Of a stretch of 64,000 bases of DNA, positions 44,702 to 53,942 are shown one piece after another; positions within the stretch are counted from its first letter, which is position 1, and each line of letters opens with the position of its first letter. Position numbers and translations under genes: made by a program. This DNA comes from Pelagimonas sp050633425 (GTDB lineage: Bacteria > Pseudomonadota > Alphaproteobacteria > Rhodobacterales > Rhodobacteraceae): positions 1-64,000 of the forward strand of contig NZ_JBOEGM010000021.1 of assembly GCF_050633425.1 (NCBI RefSeq). The letters run 5' to 3'. Under the pieces are notes generated by a model, which worked only from the letters and a program-made list of their open reading frames with translations, had not been told where the DNA came from and did no database searches.

Positions 44702-44729
44702 TGAGGACGCCGGTCATGCGGCGTCCTCA
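44702..44729 (-). promoter_or_regulatory. Hairpin between binding-protein and permease genes
   Basis: Perfect 10-bp stem TGAGGACGCC / GGCGTCCTCA with an 8-base loop, 8 bases past the binding-protein stop. No T-run. Same placement as the hairpins after the other binding-protein genes. Confidence 0.65.
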
Positions 44730-44737
44730 AGGAGAGT

Positions 44738-45688
44738 TTAGCGGTATTCGCCTGCAAACTCTTCGATCTTAGTCAGACCATCCGCAGTTACGAAACCGGG
44801 GCCTGAGTTGATGTTGTTGCCGGGCAAAACACCGAAGCGGTGATAGTTGGCCATCACGACCACTGGCAGGTAAGCCTGCAAGAAGGGCTGTTGGTCGATG
44901 CCCCACTGGATGACACCCGATTTGATACCTTTGACGATTTCACCGCCAAGGTCGAAAGTGCCGAAATAGATGTCACCGGCCATACCGTTTTCATCAAGCG
45001 CCAAAAGCGTCGGATCAGCCGAGGTCGGGCCAAGTGTCAAAACCGCATCTGTATCAGGATTGGCCGAGAGATAGGCCAGAACACGGTTTTTGATTTCTGC
45101 CGGATCTTGCCCCGCATCAATCATCTGGTTGCCAAGTTCAATTCCCAAACCATCTGCAAAACCTTGGCAGCGTTCTTGGCTCGAGGGCTGAACGATGTAG
45201 TGGTTAACGCACAGGAACGACCCAATGCCGTCACCCTTGGCGCGCAACCCAGCGGCGTAACCGGCATCATACTCGGGCTGACCGATATACATCAAAGCAC
45301 CAACTTCGCGGGCTTTTTCCGGGGTGCCGGTGTTCATGATGATCACGTCAACACCGCTATCAACGGCTGACCGAATAGGCCCTTCGAGAATATCGGGGTC
45401 TGCCAGGGTGGTGATGATACCATTGGGACCAGACGCAGCGGCCTGCTCAATGATGCGCGCCATGTCGGCAAGGTCGCCGGTGGGCGGGTTGCGATACTCG
45501 ACCTCGACACCCATCTGTTCGCCAGCAAGCGCGATACCGTTCTTGATGGTGTTCCACCAGCTGTCACTGTCCGGTGCGTGGCTGACGAGAATGTACTTCT
45601 CACCTTCTGCTGACGCAGTGGTCGCCGCCATAAACGGCGCAGCCACAAGTGCAGTTGCCAGCGTCAGTTTCCTAAGCAGTGTTGTCAT
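44738..45688 (-). CDS. Periplasmic sugar-binding protein (RbsB-like, inositol)
   Basis: A 316-residue binding protein of the peripla_BP_4 class with a signal peptide ending ATTASAE. GGGAGGAT precedes the ATG. Segments KYILVSHAPDSDSWW and IIMNTGTPEK fit sugar-binding relatives. First gene of the minus-strand ABC operon, whose promoter overlaps a perfect palindromic operator at 45773. Probable ligand myo-inositol, inferred from the iol genes that carry the same operator. Confidence 0.9.
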   Translation of the reverse strand: MTTLLRKLTLATALVAAPFMAATTASAEGEKYILVSHAPDSDSWWNTIKNGIALAGEQMGVEVEYRNPPTGDLADMARIIEQAAASGPNGIITTLADPDILEGPIRSAVDSGVDVIIMNTGTPEKAREVGALMYIGQPEYDAGYAAGLRAKGDGIGSFLCVNHYIVQPSSQERCQGFADGLGIELGNQMIDAGQDPAEIKNRVLAYLSANPDTDAVLTLGPTSADPTLLALDENGMAGDIYFGTFDLGGEIVKGIKSGVIQWGIDQQPFLQAYLPVVVMANYHRFGVLPGNNINSGPGFVTADGLTKIEEFAGEYR

Positions 45689-45772
45689 GTGATCCTCCCA
45701 AGATTCACTTTATTAAGAGCGACAGCGGCCTTGGACCGCCACTCCGACTCAAAGTTAAACACATCCACCGTC

Positions 45773-45794
45773 ATTTTGCAACCGGTTGCAAAAT
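45773..45794. promoter_or_regulatory. LacI-type operator, ABC/regulator divergent promoter
   Basis: Perfect 22-base palindrome centred on TTGCAACCGGTTGCAA, between the binding-protein gene and the LacI gene. The 18-base core recurs at 50145. Shape (central CG, even-spaced half sites) is typical of LacI-family operators, and a LacI gene starts 79 bases away. Confidence 0.88.
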
Positions 45795-45872
45795 TTAATA
45801 AAACGTTTCATGCTGCATCCTCAGGGGAAACGCGTTAAGAAAGGCGCCGCAGATACCAAAGGAAGACCCAGA

Positions 45873-46874
45873 ATGGCCGTTACATTGAAAGAGGTTGCAG
45901 AGCGTGCGGGCGTTTCCCGCTCCGCAGTCTCGCGCACTTTCACCGACGGCGCGTCTGTGTCCGAAAAAATGCGTCGCAAAGTGCAGAAAGCCGCCGATGA
46001 CCTGGGATATAGCCCCAATGCGCTGGCCTCATCTTTGACAACCGGGCGCACCAAACTCATCGGTCTGGTCTCCAACAACTTTCATAACCCGATTTTTTTG
46101 GAAGTTTTTGATCTTTTTACAAAGGGGCTCCAAGATCGCGGATTGCGCCCTTTGCTTGTCAACCTTTCAAGCGAAATCGACCCGGAAAGCTCGGTCCGAA
46201 TGATGCGGCAATATTCCGTTGATGGTGTCGTGGTCGCCTCGTCAACCCTCCCCCCCGGCTTCTCAAAAGCATTCCGTGATGCCGGGGTTCCTGTTGTTCA
46301 CGCCTTTGGCCGGTCTGCCTCCACGCCCCAGGTGCATGTGGTCGGCATTGATAACGTCGAATGTGGTCGGATGGCTGCGCGCGAACTTGTTTCGCGTGAC
46401 TATTCTCATGTGGCATTCCTCGGTGGACCAGAAGCCGCAACATCCACCCAAGATCGTTACTCGGGTTTCATGTCTGAAATGGGCGCGCATTCGAAGGTCA
46501 AAACCAGCTATTCTTTTGCAGACGCCTATTCGTTTGACGCGGGTCGCCGCGAAATGATGCGACTGTTACGCCAAAATCCCGCCCAAGCTTATTTCTGCGG
46601 TGATGACGTTTTGTCGATTGGGGCTTTGTCAGCGATACAAGACAGCAAACTGACCTGCCCCAAAGACATTGGCATCATTGGATTGAACGACATGGAAATG
46701 TCCCGATGGGAAAACATCAACCTGACGACGATCCACCAACCGATCCGGCAAATTGTTTCGTCATCAATCGAGCTGATGGCGGGGATGCTCGACGAACCTG
46801 ATCGCTTGCCAGAAGCCCGTATCTTCCCTTGCTCCGTGGTTGAACGGGGCACCCTGCGCCCCCGGTCGGATTGA
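45873..46874 (+). CDS. LacI-family repressor of inositol genes
   Basis: A 333-residue LacI regulator: N-terminal helix-turn-helix (TLKEVAERAGVSRSAVSRTF), hinge, then a periplasmic-binding-like ligand domain. The ATG at 45873 has AAAGGAAG eight bases upstream; the frame opens earlier, but an N-terminal tail would be unusual. Divergent from the ABC operon, with its own operator in the gap. It probably represses both the transporter and the iol genes and is released by inositol or an intermediate. Confidence 0.9.
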   Translation: MAVTLKEVAERAGVSRSAVSRTFTDGASVSEKMRRKVQKAADDLGYSPNALASSLTTGRTKLIGLVSNNFHNPIFLEVFDLFTKGLQDRGLRPLLVNLSSEIDPESSVRMMRQYSVDGVVVASSTLPPGFSKAFRDAGVPVVHAFGRSASTPQVHVVGIDNVECGRMAARELVSRDYSHVAFLGGPEAATSTQDRYSGFMSEMGAHSKVKTSYSFADAYSFDAGRREMMRLLRQNPAQAYFCGDDVLSIGALSAIQDSKLTCPKDIGIIGLNDMEMSRWENINLTTIHQPIRQIVSSSIELMAGMLDEPDRLPEARIFPCSVVERGTLRPRSD

Positions 46875-46923
46875 CCCAAAACCCTCTAAGACGCTATATT
46901 AAATTGAGAAAATTAACACCTCC

Positions 46924-46949
46924 AATTAAAAGACCGGGCGTTCGCCCGG
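46924..46949 (-). terminator. Rho-independent terminator of minus-strand iol genes
   Basis: Read on the minus strand: CCGGGC, loop GAAC, GCCCGG, then TCTTTTAATT. Six bases after the Gfo/Idh stop at 46956. The same stem read on the plus strand could also help end the LacI transcript. Confidence 0.8.
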
Positions 46950-46955
46950 CCTATG

Positions 46956-48089
46956 TTATTTGAAAATTGACGGCCGCGCATCTTTCCATGCCCCGCCGTC
47001 TTTTGCCGAAGCCACAGCCGTGTGAACCGCTGACATAGACCGGACCCCATCCGCGGCATTGGGCAACCCATCTCGAATTTCTCCGCGAATGGCATCGGCC
47101 AGATCACAATAGATATTGGCCACCGCAAGCGGAAACCCTTCTGGGTGCGCAATCGACACACGGCTTAGGCGTTGTGCATCGTCATGCAACCCACCCTCGC
47201 CTTTTTCGATGATCTGCGTTCGGCCACCAACCGGGGTATAAATCAACTGGTTCGGCTGCTCAGACGCCCAGCGCAGACCTCCGGTTTCCCCAAATACCTG
47301 AATGTCGAACCCATGCTGGCGGCCAATCGCGACAGAGGATGTCCAAAGCCGCCCAACAGTTCCGCCCTGCATACGGAAGTTGACCATTGCGTCATCCTCC
47401 AACTCACGGCTTGGGATGGTCGACGCAAAATCAGCGGACAGTGTCGCGACTTCATCGTTGCAGATAAAGCTCGCCATGTGCAATGCATGGATCCCACAAT
47501 CGGCGAACTGCCCAGAAACCCCTGCCATTTCAGGGTTATAGCGCCAACGGACCCGTGGGTTATCGGCATCCGTCGCATCCCCGTGATGTCCGTGACTAAA
47601 GGCCGTCACAACCAAACGCACCTTGCCAATTTCGCCGTTTTGGACCATCGCGCGGGCCTGGCGCACCATCGGATAGGCCGAGTAGCAATAGTTTACCGCA
47701 CAGATTTTACCGGTCTTCTCAGCCACACGAACAATCTCTTCACCTTCCTCGACCGTCATGGTCATCGGTTTTTCGCAGAGCACGTTAAACCCAGCCTCCA
47801 GGAAGGCCTTGGTGATCTCAAAATGTGTAGAATTCGGCGTGGCGATGGTGACCAAATCAATGCGATCGGACCGCCCCTTTTCACCCTCTAACATCTCAGT
47901 CCAATCACCATATGCGCGATCAGGGGCAACCCCCAACCGCTCCGCATATTCGCGCCCGGCATCCGGTCTATGATCAAGTGCGCCAGCGGCCAGTTCAAAA
48001 TGGCCATCCGCCAAAGCCCCCAAGCGGTGCGCAGGGCCAATCTGGCTACCTTCGCCGCCGCCAATCATTCCCCATTTAAGCTTCTGCAT
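46956..48089 (-). CDS. Gfo/Idh/MocA dehydrogenase, inositol-type
   Basis: A 377-residue NAD(P)-dependent oxidoreductase. N-terminal Rossmann motif GMIGGGEGSQIGPAH and the conserved CEKPMTM, with the catalytic Lys in EKP. Third gene of the minus-strand set Gfo/Idh-iolE-Gfo/Idh. Likely acts on an inositol isomer or derivative (scyllo- or chiro-type) so that several isomers can enter the pathway. Isomer specificity is inference. Confidence 0.85.
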   Translation of the reverse strand: MQKLKWGMIGGGEGSQIGPAHRLGALADGHFELAAGALDHRPDAGREYAERLGVAPDRAYGDWTEMLEGEKGRSDRIDLVTIATPNSTHFEITKAFLEAGFNVLCEKPMTMTVEEGEEIVRVAEKTGKICAVNYCYSAYPMVRQARAMVQNGEIGKVRLVVTAFSHGHHGDATDADNPRVRWRYNPEMAGVSGQFADCGIHALHMASFICNDEVATLSADFASTIPSRELEDDAMVNFRMQGGTVGRLWTSSVAIGRQHGFDIQVFGETGGLRWASEQPNQLIYTPVGGRTQIIEKGEGGLHDDAQRLSRVSIAHPEGFPLAVANIYCDLADAIRGEIRDGLPNAADGVRSMSAVHTAVASAKDGGAWKDARPSIFK

Positions 48090-48101
48090 CTCGTGGCCCC
48101 T

Positions 48102-48995
48102 TTAGTTAAAGCCAATATTTTCAAGGTATTCTCTGTTCATCCGAGCGTCTCCAACGGGATCGGGATCCAATGTCGGATCACAGTCTTGCTCAACCGTACA
48201 CCAGCCCTCAAACCCTGCTTCCACCAAAATCTGGCGCACCGCTGGAAAATCCACATCACCCTCACCAAGATTGCAGAAAATCCCCTGACCACAGGCGTCA
48301 TAAAACCCGGTGCGATTGCCGATGACATCGGCCTTCACTTTTGGGTCTATGTCCTTGAAGTGCATATAAGAAATTCGCTCAATATGGCGCTTCATGAACG
48401 CCACCGGATCAAAGCCCGCATAAGAGTGATGCCCCGTGTCGAAACAGATCTTTAGGATTTCTTCGTCAACCTCGTTGAGCAAGCGTTCAAGCTCTGGCTC
48501 GAAATCCAAGAACCCGCCAGCGTGTGCGTGAATACCGACTGTTAAGCCATATTCTTCGGCCCCAATCCGCGCGCTTTCTGCGATACGATCACGGTAGGCA
48601 TTCCACTCAGCCTGATCCATCTGCTCGGCTTCGCTAGCACGGCCAGCCGTCGGCGCGCGTCTGGGAGAGATCGAGTCGATAAGGACTAAATGTTCGGCTC
48701 CATGTGCCTTTAGGGAGCGCGCGGTTCGATGCGTCGCATCCAGAACATCCTCCCAAGCGGCAGGATCATGATAGGGGCGAAAAACAACGCCGCCGGTCAG
48801 CTCAAGGTCATGCTCAGCCAATCCATCTGCAAGCAACGCAGGGTCTTCGGGCATGAACCCGACGGGGCCCAATTCGATCCCCTTGTAGCCAGCTTGGGCA
48901 CATTCCCTGAGCACGGTTTGCCATGTTGGATTACGTGGATCTTGGGCAAATTCCACGCCCCAGGAACAAGGGGCATTTCCGATTCTGATGGTCAT
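48102..48995 (-). CDS. iolE: Inosose dehydratase-like TIM-barrel enzyme
   Basis: A 297-residue AP-endonuclease-2-type TIM barrel of the IolE/MocC family. It starts GNAPCSWGVEFA, a signature of these proteins, with metal ligands in HAHAGGF, FDTGHHSYAG and HFKDID. IolE dehydrates 2-keto-myo-inositol to the diketone that IolD hydrolyses. The ATG at 48995 follows CGGAGAC. 12 bases separate it from the downstream Gfo/Idh gene. Some family members are other isomerases, but the operon makes IolE very likely. Confidence 0.87.
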   Translation of the reverse strand: MTIRIGNAPCSWGVEFAQDPRNPTWQTVLRECAQAGYKGIELGPVGFMPEDPALLADGLAEHDLELTGGVVFRPYHDPAAWEDVLDATHRTARSLKAHGAEHLVLIDSISPRRAPTAGRASEAEQMDQAEWNAYRDRIAESARIGAEEYGLTVGIHAHAGGFLDFEPELERLLNEVDEEILKICFDTGHHSYAGFDPVAFMKRHIERISYMHFKDIDPKVKADVIGNRTGFYDACGQGIFCNLGEGDVDFPAVRQILVEAGFEGWCTVEQDCDPTLDPDPVGDARMNREYLENIGFN

Positions 48996-49011
48996 GTTTT
49001 GTCTCCGATTA

Positions 49012-50115
49012 TCAGAAGCGACTGATATCTTTCCATGTTTCGTCTTTGGACGAGGCCAGAGTTGCCGCCACGACGCGGTTGACCTCATGGCCATCTCGAA
49101 AGGTTGGCCAGACGGGTTTTCCGGTTTCGATTGCGCGCAAAAAGTCACGGGCTTCGATGATGATTTGATCCTGATAGCCAGTGCCGTGGCCGGGTCCTTG
49201 GCAAAAAGGTTCGTAATTGGGATGGGCTGGGCCGGTCAAAATCTTGCGAAACCCGCGTTCGGCTTGTGGTCCGTCCATGCGGTATAGCCAAAGAGCGTTC
49301 TGATCCTCTTGGTCAAAGCGGATTGCCCCCTTTGTTCCCGTGATTTCATAGGCGTAGCCCATCTTTCTACCGGTCGCGATCCGCGAGAAAAACAAATGCC
49401 CCATGGCTCCGTTTTCAAACCGGCACATCACCTGCGCGTGATCATCATTGGTAACTTCTCCACCGGGGCGGGACTTGTGAACCGTCTCAACCGTTCCCAT
49501 CACCTTTGCGATTGGTCCCATCAAAGCCAGCGCGGCGTTGATCATATGAGGTGCCAAATCGCCCATGGTCCCGTTGGCCATGCCGGTTGTCCGCCAGGAC
49601 GCAGGTGCGTTCGGGTCCGCATAGAAATCTTCGGTATGCTCCCCACGAAACCATGTAATATTGCCTATTTCACCAGCGGCAACCAATTGCCGGGCGAATT
49701 GGCTGGCGGGGGTGCGGATGTAGTTGAACCCGACCATATTCGCCACGCCTGACGCCTCCGCCGCGGCAACCATGGCGGCACTCTCCTCCAAGGATGCGCC
49801 AAGCGGCTTTTCACACAAGACGGGCTTGCCGGCGGCAAAAGCAGCCTCGGCAATTTCACGATGCGTCTCCTGAGGCGATGCAATAACCACCGCCTGAACC
49901 TTCGGATCCGCGACCAACTTTTGCCAATCTGATGTGGCCCGTGAAAATCCAAAGGCTTTGCGATACCGCTCGGCGCTTGCGTCGCGAGAGGCGCAAACCA
50001 TCTCCAAATGCGGCCTCAGGCCCGTGTTGAACACCGCCCCGACAGAAGACATAGCAACCGCATGGGCCTTACCCATGTAGCCGCCTCCAATAATGCCGAT
50101 CCCGACTTTAGTCAC
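49012..50115 (-). CDS. Gfo/Idh/MocA dehydrogenase, inositol-type
   Basis: About 367 residues from the GTG at 50115: GGAGAG stands nine bases before it, whereas the ATG at 50124 immediately abuts that ribosome site. Rossmann motif GIIGGGYMGKAH, then CEKPLGA, and the C-terminal MocA domain. First gene of the minus-strand iol set, divergent from iolD across a shared palindromic operator. Substrate likely an inositol or related cyclitol. Confidence 0.85.
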   Translation of the reverse strand: MTKVGIGIIGGGYMGKAHAVAMSSVGAVFNTGLRPHLEMVCASRDASAERYRKAFGFSRATSDWQKLVADPKVQAVVIASPQETHREIAEAAFAAGKPVLCEKPLGASLEESAAMVAAAEASGVANMVGFNYIRTPASQFARQLVAAGEIGNITWFRGEHTEDFYADPNAPASWRTTGMANGTMGDLAPHMINAALALMGPIAKVMGTVETVHKSRPGGEVTNDDHAQVMCRFENGAMGHLFFSRIATGRKMGYAYEITGTKGAIRFDQEDQNALWLYRMDGPQAERGFRKILTGPAHPNYEPFCQGPGHGTGYQDQIIIEARDFLRAIETGKPVWPTFRDGHEVNRVVAATLASSKDETWKDISRF

Positions 50116-50144
50116 GCTGCGCATCTCTCCAATTTGAAATTCTG

Positions 50145-50162
50145 TTTGCAACCGGTTGCAAA
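50145..50162. promoter_or_regulatory. LacI-type operator, divergent iol promoter
   Basis: Perfect 18-base palindrome TTTGCAACCGGTTGCAAA, identical to the core of the operator at 45773. It lies between the divergent Gfo/Idh and iolD genes, so one protein could silence both arms. Confidence 0.88.
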
Positions 50163-50238
50163 ACTTGTATCTTGAGAATCGAAACCTCGCAAGTTGCAAT
50201 CGGCGTTTGACCGATTTTTTCGAAAGGCCCGCGCCGAT

Positions 50239-52107
50239 ATGACAACCTCAAGCGACACAATCCAACTCACAACAGCGCAGGCGATAATTCGGTGGCTTTC
50301 CAATCAATTCATCGAAATTGATGGCACGGAAATGCGCCTGTTCGGAGGCGGCTTTGGCATCTTTGGGCACGGTAATGTCACGTGCCTTGGTGAAGCGCTG
50401 AATGGGGTGCAAGACGAGCTGCCCTTGTACCGCGGCCAGAACGAACAAAGCATGGGCTTTGCCGCAGCAGGCTATGCCAAGCAATGGTTGCGCCAGCGGT
50501 TTATGTTCTGCACAGCCAGCGCGGGCCCAGGCACCGCAAATCTCTTGACCGCTGCGGGTTTGGCACATGCTAACCGACTGCCGATGCTGATGCTGTGTGG
50601 CGATACGTTTTTAACCCGCCTGCCCGATCCGGTTCTGCAGCAAATGGAACATTTTGGCGATCCAACCTTTGGTGTGAACGACGCGTTCAAACCGGTTAGC
50701 CGCTATTGGGACCGCATCTGCCACCCCGCCCAAGTGATCCAATCGCTGCCAAACGCCATCGCGACCATGCTGGACCCGGCAGATTGTGGCCCTGCCTTTA
50801 TTGGGCTTCCGCAAGATGTGCAGGGCTGGACATATGATTATCCGGTGACATTTTTTGACAAAAAAGTGCACCGAATCCGCCGCCAAGCCCCGGACTCTTT
50901 GGAGATTTCCGATGCGATCGCCCTTTTGAAAACCGCCAAGCGCCCGATGATTATTGCGGGTGGGGGCGTTCAGTATTCACAAGCCGTCAATGAGCTCGGC
51001 TCTTTTGCTCAGGCGCATCACATACCGGTTGTCGAAACCATCGCGGGACGTGCCAATTTGCTGGCAACACACCCGTTAAACATTGGCCCCATTGGCGTGA
51101 CAGGGTCAGACAGCGCCAATGCGATTGCCGAACAGGCGGATGTTATTGTCGCCATCGGCACACGCCTTCAGGATTTCACCACCGGATCCTGGACCGCCTT
51201 CGACAAGAAGGCAAAGCTCATCTCGCTGAACGCAGGACGCCATGATGCGGGCAAGCACATGTCCTTGTCGGTGGTGGGTGATGCCAAGCTGTCACTGGCG
51301 GCTCTGGCCCAAGGACTGGACTATACCGCCCCTGCGGAATGGCTGTCGTTTGCCCAAGCTGAACGGAAAAAATGGGACAGTTATGTCGCCGACAATGTCG
51401 CGCATGGAAACCGGCCAAATTCCTACGCCCAAGCGATTGGTGTTGTGAATGAGCTTTGCGATCCTCGAGACCGCGTGGTCGCCGCCGCAGGGGGGCTTCC
51501 TGCTGAGGTCACGGCCAATTGGCGCACCTTGGATATCGGGACGGTGGACGTGGAGTTTGGTTTCTCTTGTATGGGATACGAAATCGCCGGGGCCTGGGGC
51601 GCCCGCATCGCACAGGCAGAAAGAGAACCTGACAAAGACACCATTACGTTCTGTGGCGACGGCTCATACATGATGTTGAACTCGGACATTTATTCCAGCG
51701 TCCTAAGTCGCAAGAAAATGATTGTTCTGGTTCTGGACAACGGCGGTTTTGCGGTCATCAACAAGCTGCAAAACAACACCGGCAACGAAAGCTTTAACAA
51801 CCTGCTCGAAGACTGCCCCACCATCCCAGACCCCTTTGGTGTTGATTTCGTGGCACATGCGCGCTCGATGGGCGCAACGTCCGAAAAAGTCGCCAATCCC
51901 TTTGAATTGGGCGAAGCGTTTAAGCGTGCCAAAGCATCGGACAAAACCTATGTCATCGTGATGGATGTTGATCCCTATGAAGGCTGGACCACCCAAGGTC
52001 ACGCTTGGTGGGAAGTCGGCACCCCCCACATCACCGAAAACGCCCGTGTCCGCGATGCTCATGTGGAATGGGAAGCCTCACGAAGCAAACAGCGGCGGGG
52101 TGTCTGA
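50239..52107 (+). CDS. iolD: THcHDO hydrolase
   Basis: A 622-residue thiamine-diphosphate enzyme that hydrolyses 3D-trihydroxycyclohexane-1,2-dione to 5-deoxy-glucuronate. Has the cofactor Glu in RGQNEQSMGFAAAGYA and the GDGSYMMLNSD metal/ThDP motif. The ATG at 50239 follows GAAAGG; the longer frame has no ribosome site and would overlap the operator region. Ends TGATG, shared with iolC. Confidence 0.95.
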   Translation: MTTSSDTIQLTTAQAIIRWLSNQFIEIDGTEMRLFGGGFGIFGHGNVTCLGEALNGVQDELPLYRGQNEQSMGFAAAGYAKQWLRQRFMFCTASAGPGTANLLTAAGLAHANRLPMLMLCGDTFLTRLPDPVLQQMEHFGDPTFGVNDAFKPVSRYWDRICHPAQVIQSLPNAIATMLDPADCGPAFIGLPQDVQGWTYDYPVTFFDKKVHRIRRQAPDSLEISDAIALLKTAKRPMIIAGGGVQYSQAVNELGSFAQAHHIPVVETIAGRANLLATHPLNIGPIGVTGSDSANAIAEQADVIVAIGTRLQDFTTGSWTAFDKKAKLISLNAGRHDAGKHMSLSVVGDAKLSLAALAQGLDYTAPAEWLSFAQAERKKWDSYVADNVAHGNRPNSYAQAIGVVNELCDPRDRVVAAAGGLPAEVTANWRTLDIGTVDVEFGFSCMGYEIAGAWGARIAQAEREPDKDTITFCGDGSYMMLNSDIYSSVLSRKKMIVLVLDNGGFAVINKLQNNTGNESFNNLLEDCPTIPDPFGVDFVAHARSMGATSEKVANPFELGEAFKRAKASDKTYVIVMDVDPYEGWTTQGHAWWEVGTPHITENARVRDAHVEWEASRSKQRRGV

Positions 52108-53087
52108 TGCGCGCTCTTATCGACGGAATTCAAAAAGGAAACTTCGCAGTCTTTGGACGTGCAGGAATGGACATGTTTGCCGATCCCCAAGGCACCAAAG
52201 CCGAGCACGCCGAGATGTTTCGCGCTGATTTGGGCGGCTCCTCCGCCAATATTTGCGCAGGCCTTTGCAAATTGGGGATGCAGTCAGCATTGGTCACATC
52301 GGTAAGCGATGACACCGTTGGCCGGTTCTGCATCAACAAGCTGCAGCACTATGGCGTCGATACAAAACATGTGTCGGTGCTGGGCGGCGAATATCGCGTG
52401 TCTTTGGCAGTTTACGAAAGCACCATGGACGATTTCCAACTGTGCATCTACCGCAACAACGCCGTGGATTTTCAAGTCACAAACGAGGATGTCGACAAGG
52501 TCGATTATTCCGCCTTCGGATCCATCATTACCGCAGGCACTGTTTTTGCCGCTGAACCGTCTCGCAGCTCAACGTTTCGCGCGTTTGAAAACGCCCGTGC
52601 TGCGGGCATTCCGATACTCTTTGACATTGATTATCGCCCGTATTCATGGCCCTCCGCCGAAATCGCCTCGCAGGTTCTGTCGCGTGCAGGTGATGAAAGT
52701 GATCTGATCGTCGGCAATGACGAGGAATTCGGCTTTATGGCCGGAGGTATCGAAAAAGGGCTTGATAAAGCGCGTGAACTGGCCGCGACAGGCAAGCTTG
52801 TCGTGTACAAAATGGGCCAAGAAGGTGCGATCACCCTATCCGGTGACCAAGAAATTCGCACCGGTATTTTCCCGGTTACCGCCGTCAAGCCCAATGGTGC
52901 CGGTGACAGTTTTATGGCCGGAATCTTGGCGAGCCTCGCCGAAGGCTACCCGTTGCGTCAAGCCGTCCTTCGCGGCTCAGCCTGCGCCTCTATCGTTGTC
53001 TCGAAGCCGGGATGTGCCCCTTCCATGCCGACCAAGGCCGAGCTGGAAACGTTTTTATCGGACCACCCTGGCCCCACTCAAGAATGA
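52107..53087 (+). CDS. iolC: 5-dehydro-2-deoxygluconokinase
   Basis: A 326-residue PfkB-family kinase with the C-terminal anion-hole motif NGAGDSFMAG. Phosphorylates 2-deoxy-5-keto-gluconate, the product of IolB. Start set by TGATG overlap with iolD. Normal length; followed 12 bases later by iolB. Confidence 0.92.
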   Translation: MRALIDGIQKGNFAVFGRAGMDMFADPQGTKAEHAEMFRADLGGSSANICAGLCKLGMQSALVTSVSDDTVGRFCINKLQHYGVDTKHVSVLGGEYRVSLAVYESTMDDFQLCIYRNNAVDFQVTNEDVDKVDYSAFGSIITAGTVFAAEPSRSSTFRAFENARAAGIPILFDIDYRPYSWPSAEIASQVLSRAGDESDLIVGNDEEFGFMAGGIEKGLDKARELAATGKLVVYKMGQEGAITLSGDQEIRTGIFPVTAVKPNGAGDSFMAGILASLAEGYPLRQAVLRGSACASIVVSKPGCAPSMPTKAELETFLSDHPGPTQE

Positions 53088-53099
53088 AAGGAGACGCCA

Positions 53100-53942
53100 A
53101 TGCACATTGCGCCTCATGACAATCAGAACAAGCCAATCGTTGATGTGGAAGACGCGTTGGTGCCGCTGAACTATTTCAACATCGTCAAGCTGAAAAAGGG
53201 CGACACCTTTGACTATAGCGTACCGGGATATGAAACCTGCGTGGTGCCCGCGACCGGCACCGTCACGGTTGATGTTGACGGGGCCGTCTATGAAAACATA
53301 GGCACCCGAACCATCGACGTTTGGGATGGCGAGCCCGAAGGCGTATATGTCCCCGTTGGGGCAAAGGTACGGATCACCTGTATCAGCGATGAGACCGAAA
53401 CCTTTGTCGCTGGGGCAAAATACGACCGGGTCCTTGAGCCCTTTGATGTGCGTGCCGCCGATTTGGACGTGGTGCAATACGGCTCCGATGACACAAAAAC
53501 ACATCGCAAAATCAAGCACATCCTCGGAGCGAACTATCATGACAAGGTCGGCCGCCTGTTGGTGAGCGAGCTTTACACCGTTGGTGCGGGTGGTTGGTCA
53601 GGCTTTCCCTCCCATAAGCACGATACCGACCGTCTCCCTGACGAAACCCGCCATGACGAGACCTATAATTTCCGCTTCAAACCGAATTATGGGTCAGGCC
53701 TTCAGATGCTTCAGCGTGAGGACAACGAACCAGGCGATGCCTATCATATCATGGACCGCTCAACGGTTATGATCGACAAGGGCTATCACCCCTGTGCCGT
53801 TCTTCCGGGTTATGAGATGTATTATTTCACGATCCTAGGCGGCGAGAGCCAGCGATCGTTGAAACAGTATTTCCAGCCAACCCACGAAGAGCAGCTACAC
53901 ACTATTCCCGGAATTATGGACATGGTGGCAAAGTTCAAATGA
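53100..53942 (+). CDS. iolB: 5-deoxy-glucuronate isomerase
   Basis: A 280-residue IolB, a bicupin that isomerises 5-deoxy-glucuronate to 2-deoxy-5-keto-gluconate. The metal site is in FPSHKHDTD with the downstream Glu in DETYNFRF and the late His in GYHPC. GAAAGGAGA stands before the ATG. ATGA overlap with the aldolase gene. Confidence 0.94.
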   Translation: MHIAPHDNQNKPIVDVEDALVPLNYFNIVKLKKGDTFDYSVPGYETCVVPATGTVTVDVDGAVYENIGTRTIDVWDGEPEGVYVPVGAKVRITCISDETETFVAGAKYDRVLEPFDVRAADLDVVQYGSDDTKTHRKIKHILGANYHDKVGRLLVSELYTVGAGGWSGFPSHKHDTDRLPDETRHDETYNFRFKPNYGSGLQMLQREDNEPGDAYHIMDRSTVMIDKGYHPCAVLPGYEMYYFTILGGESQRSLKQYFQPTHEEQLHTIPGIMDMVAKFK

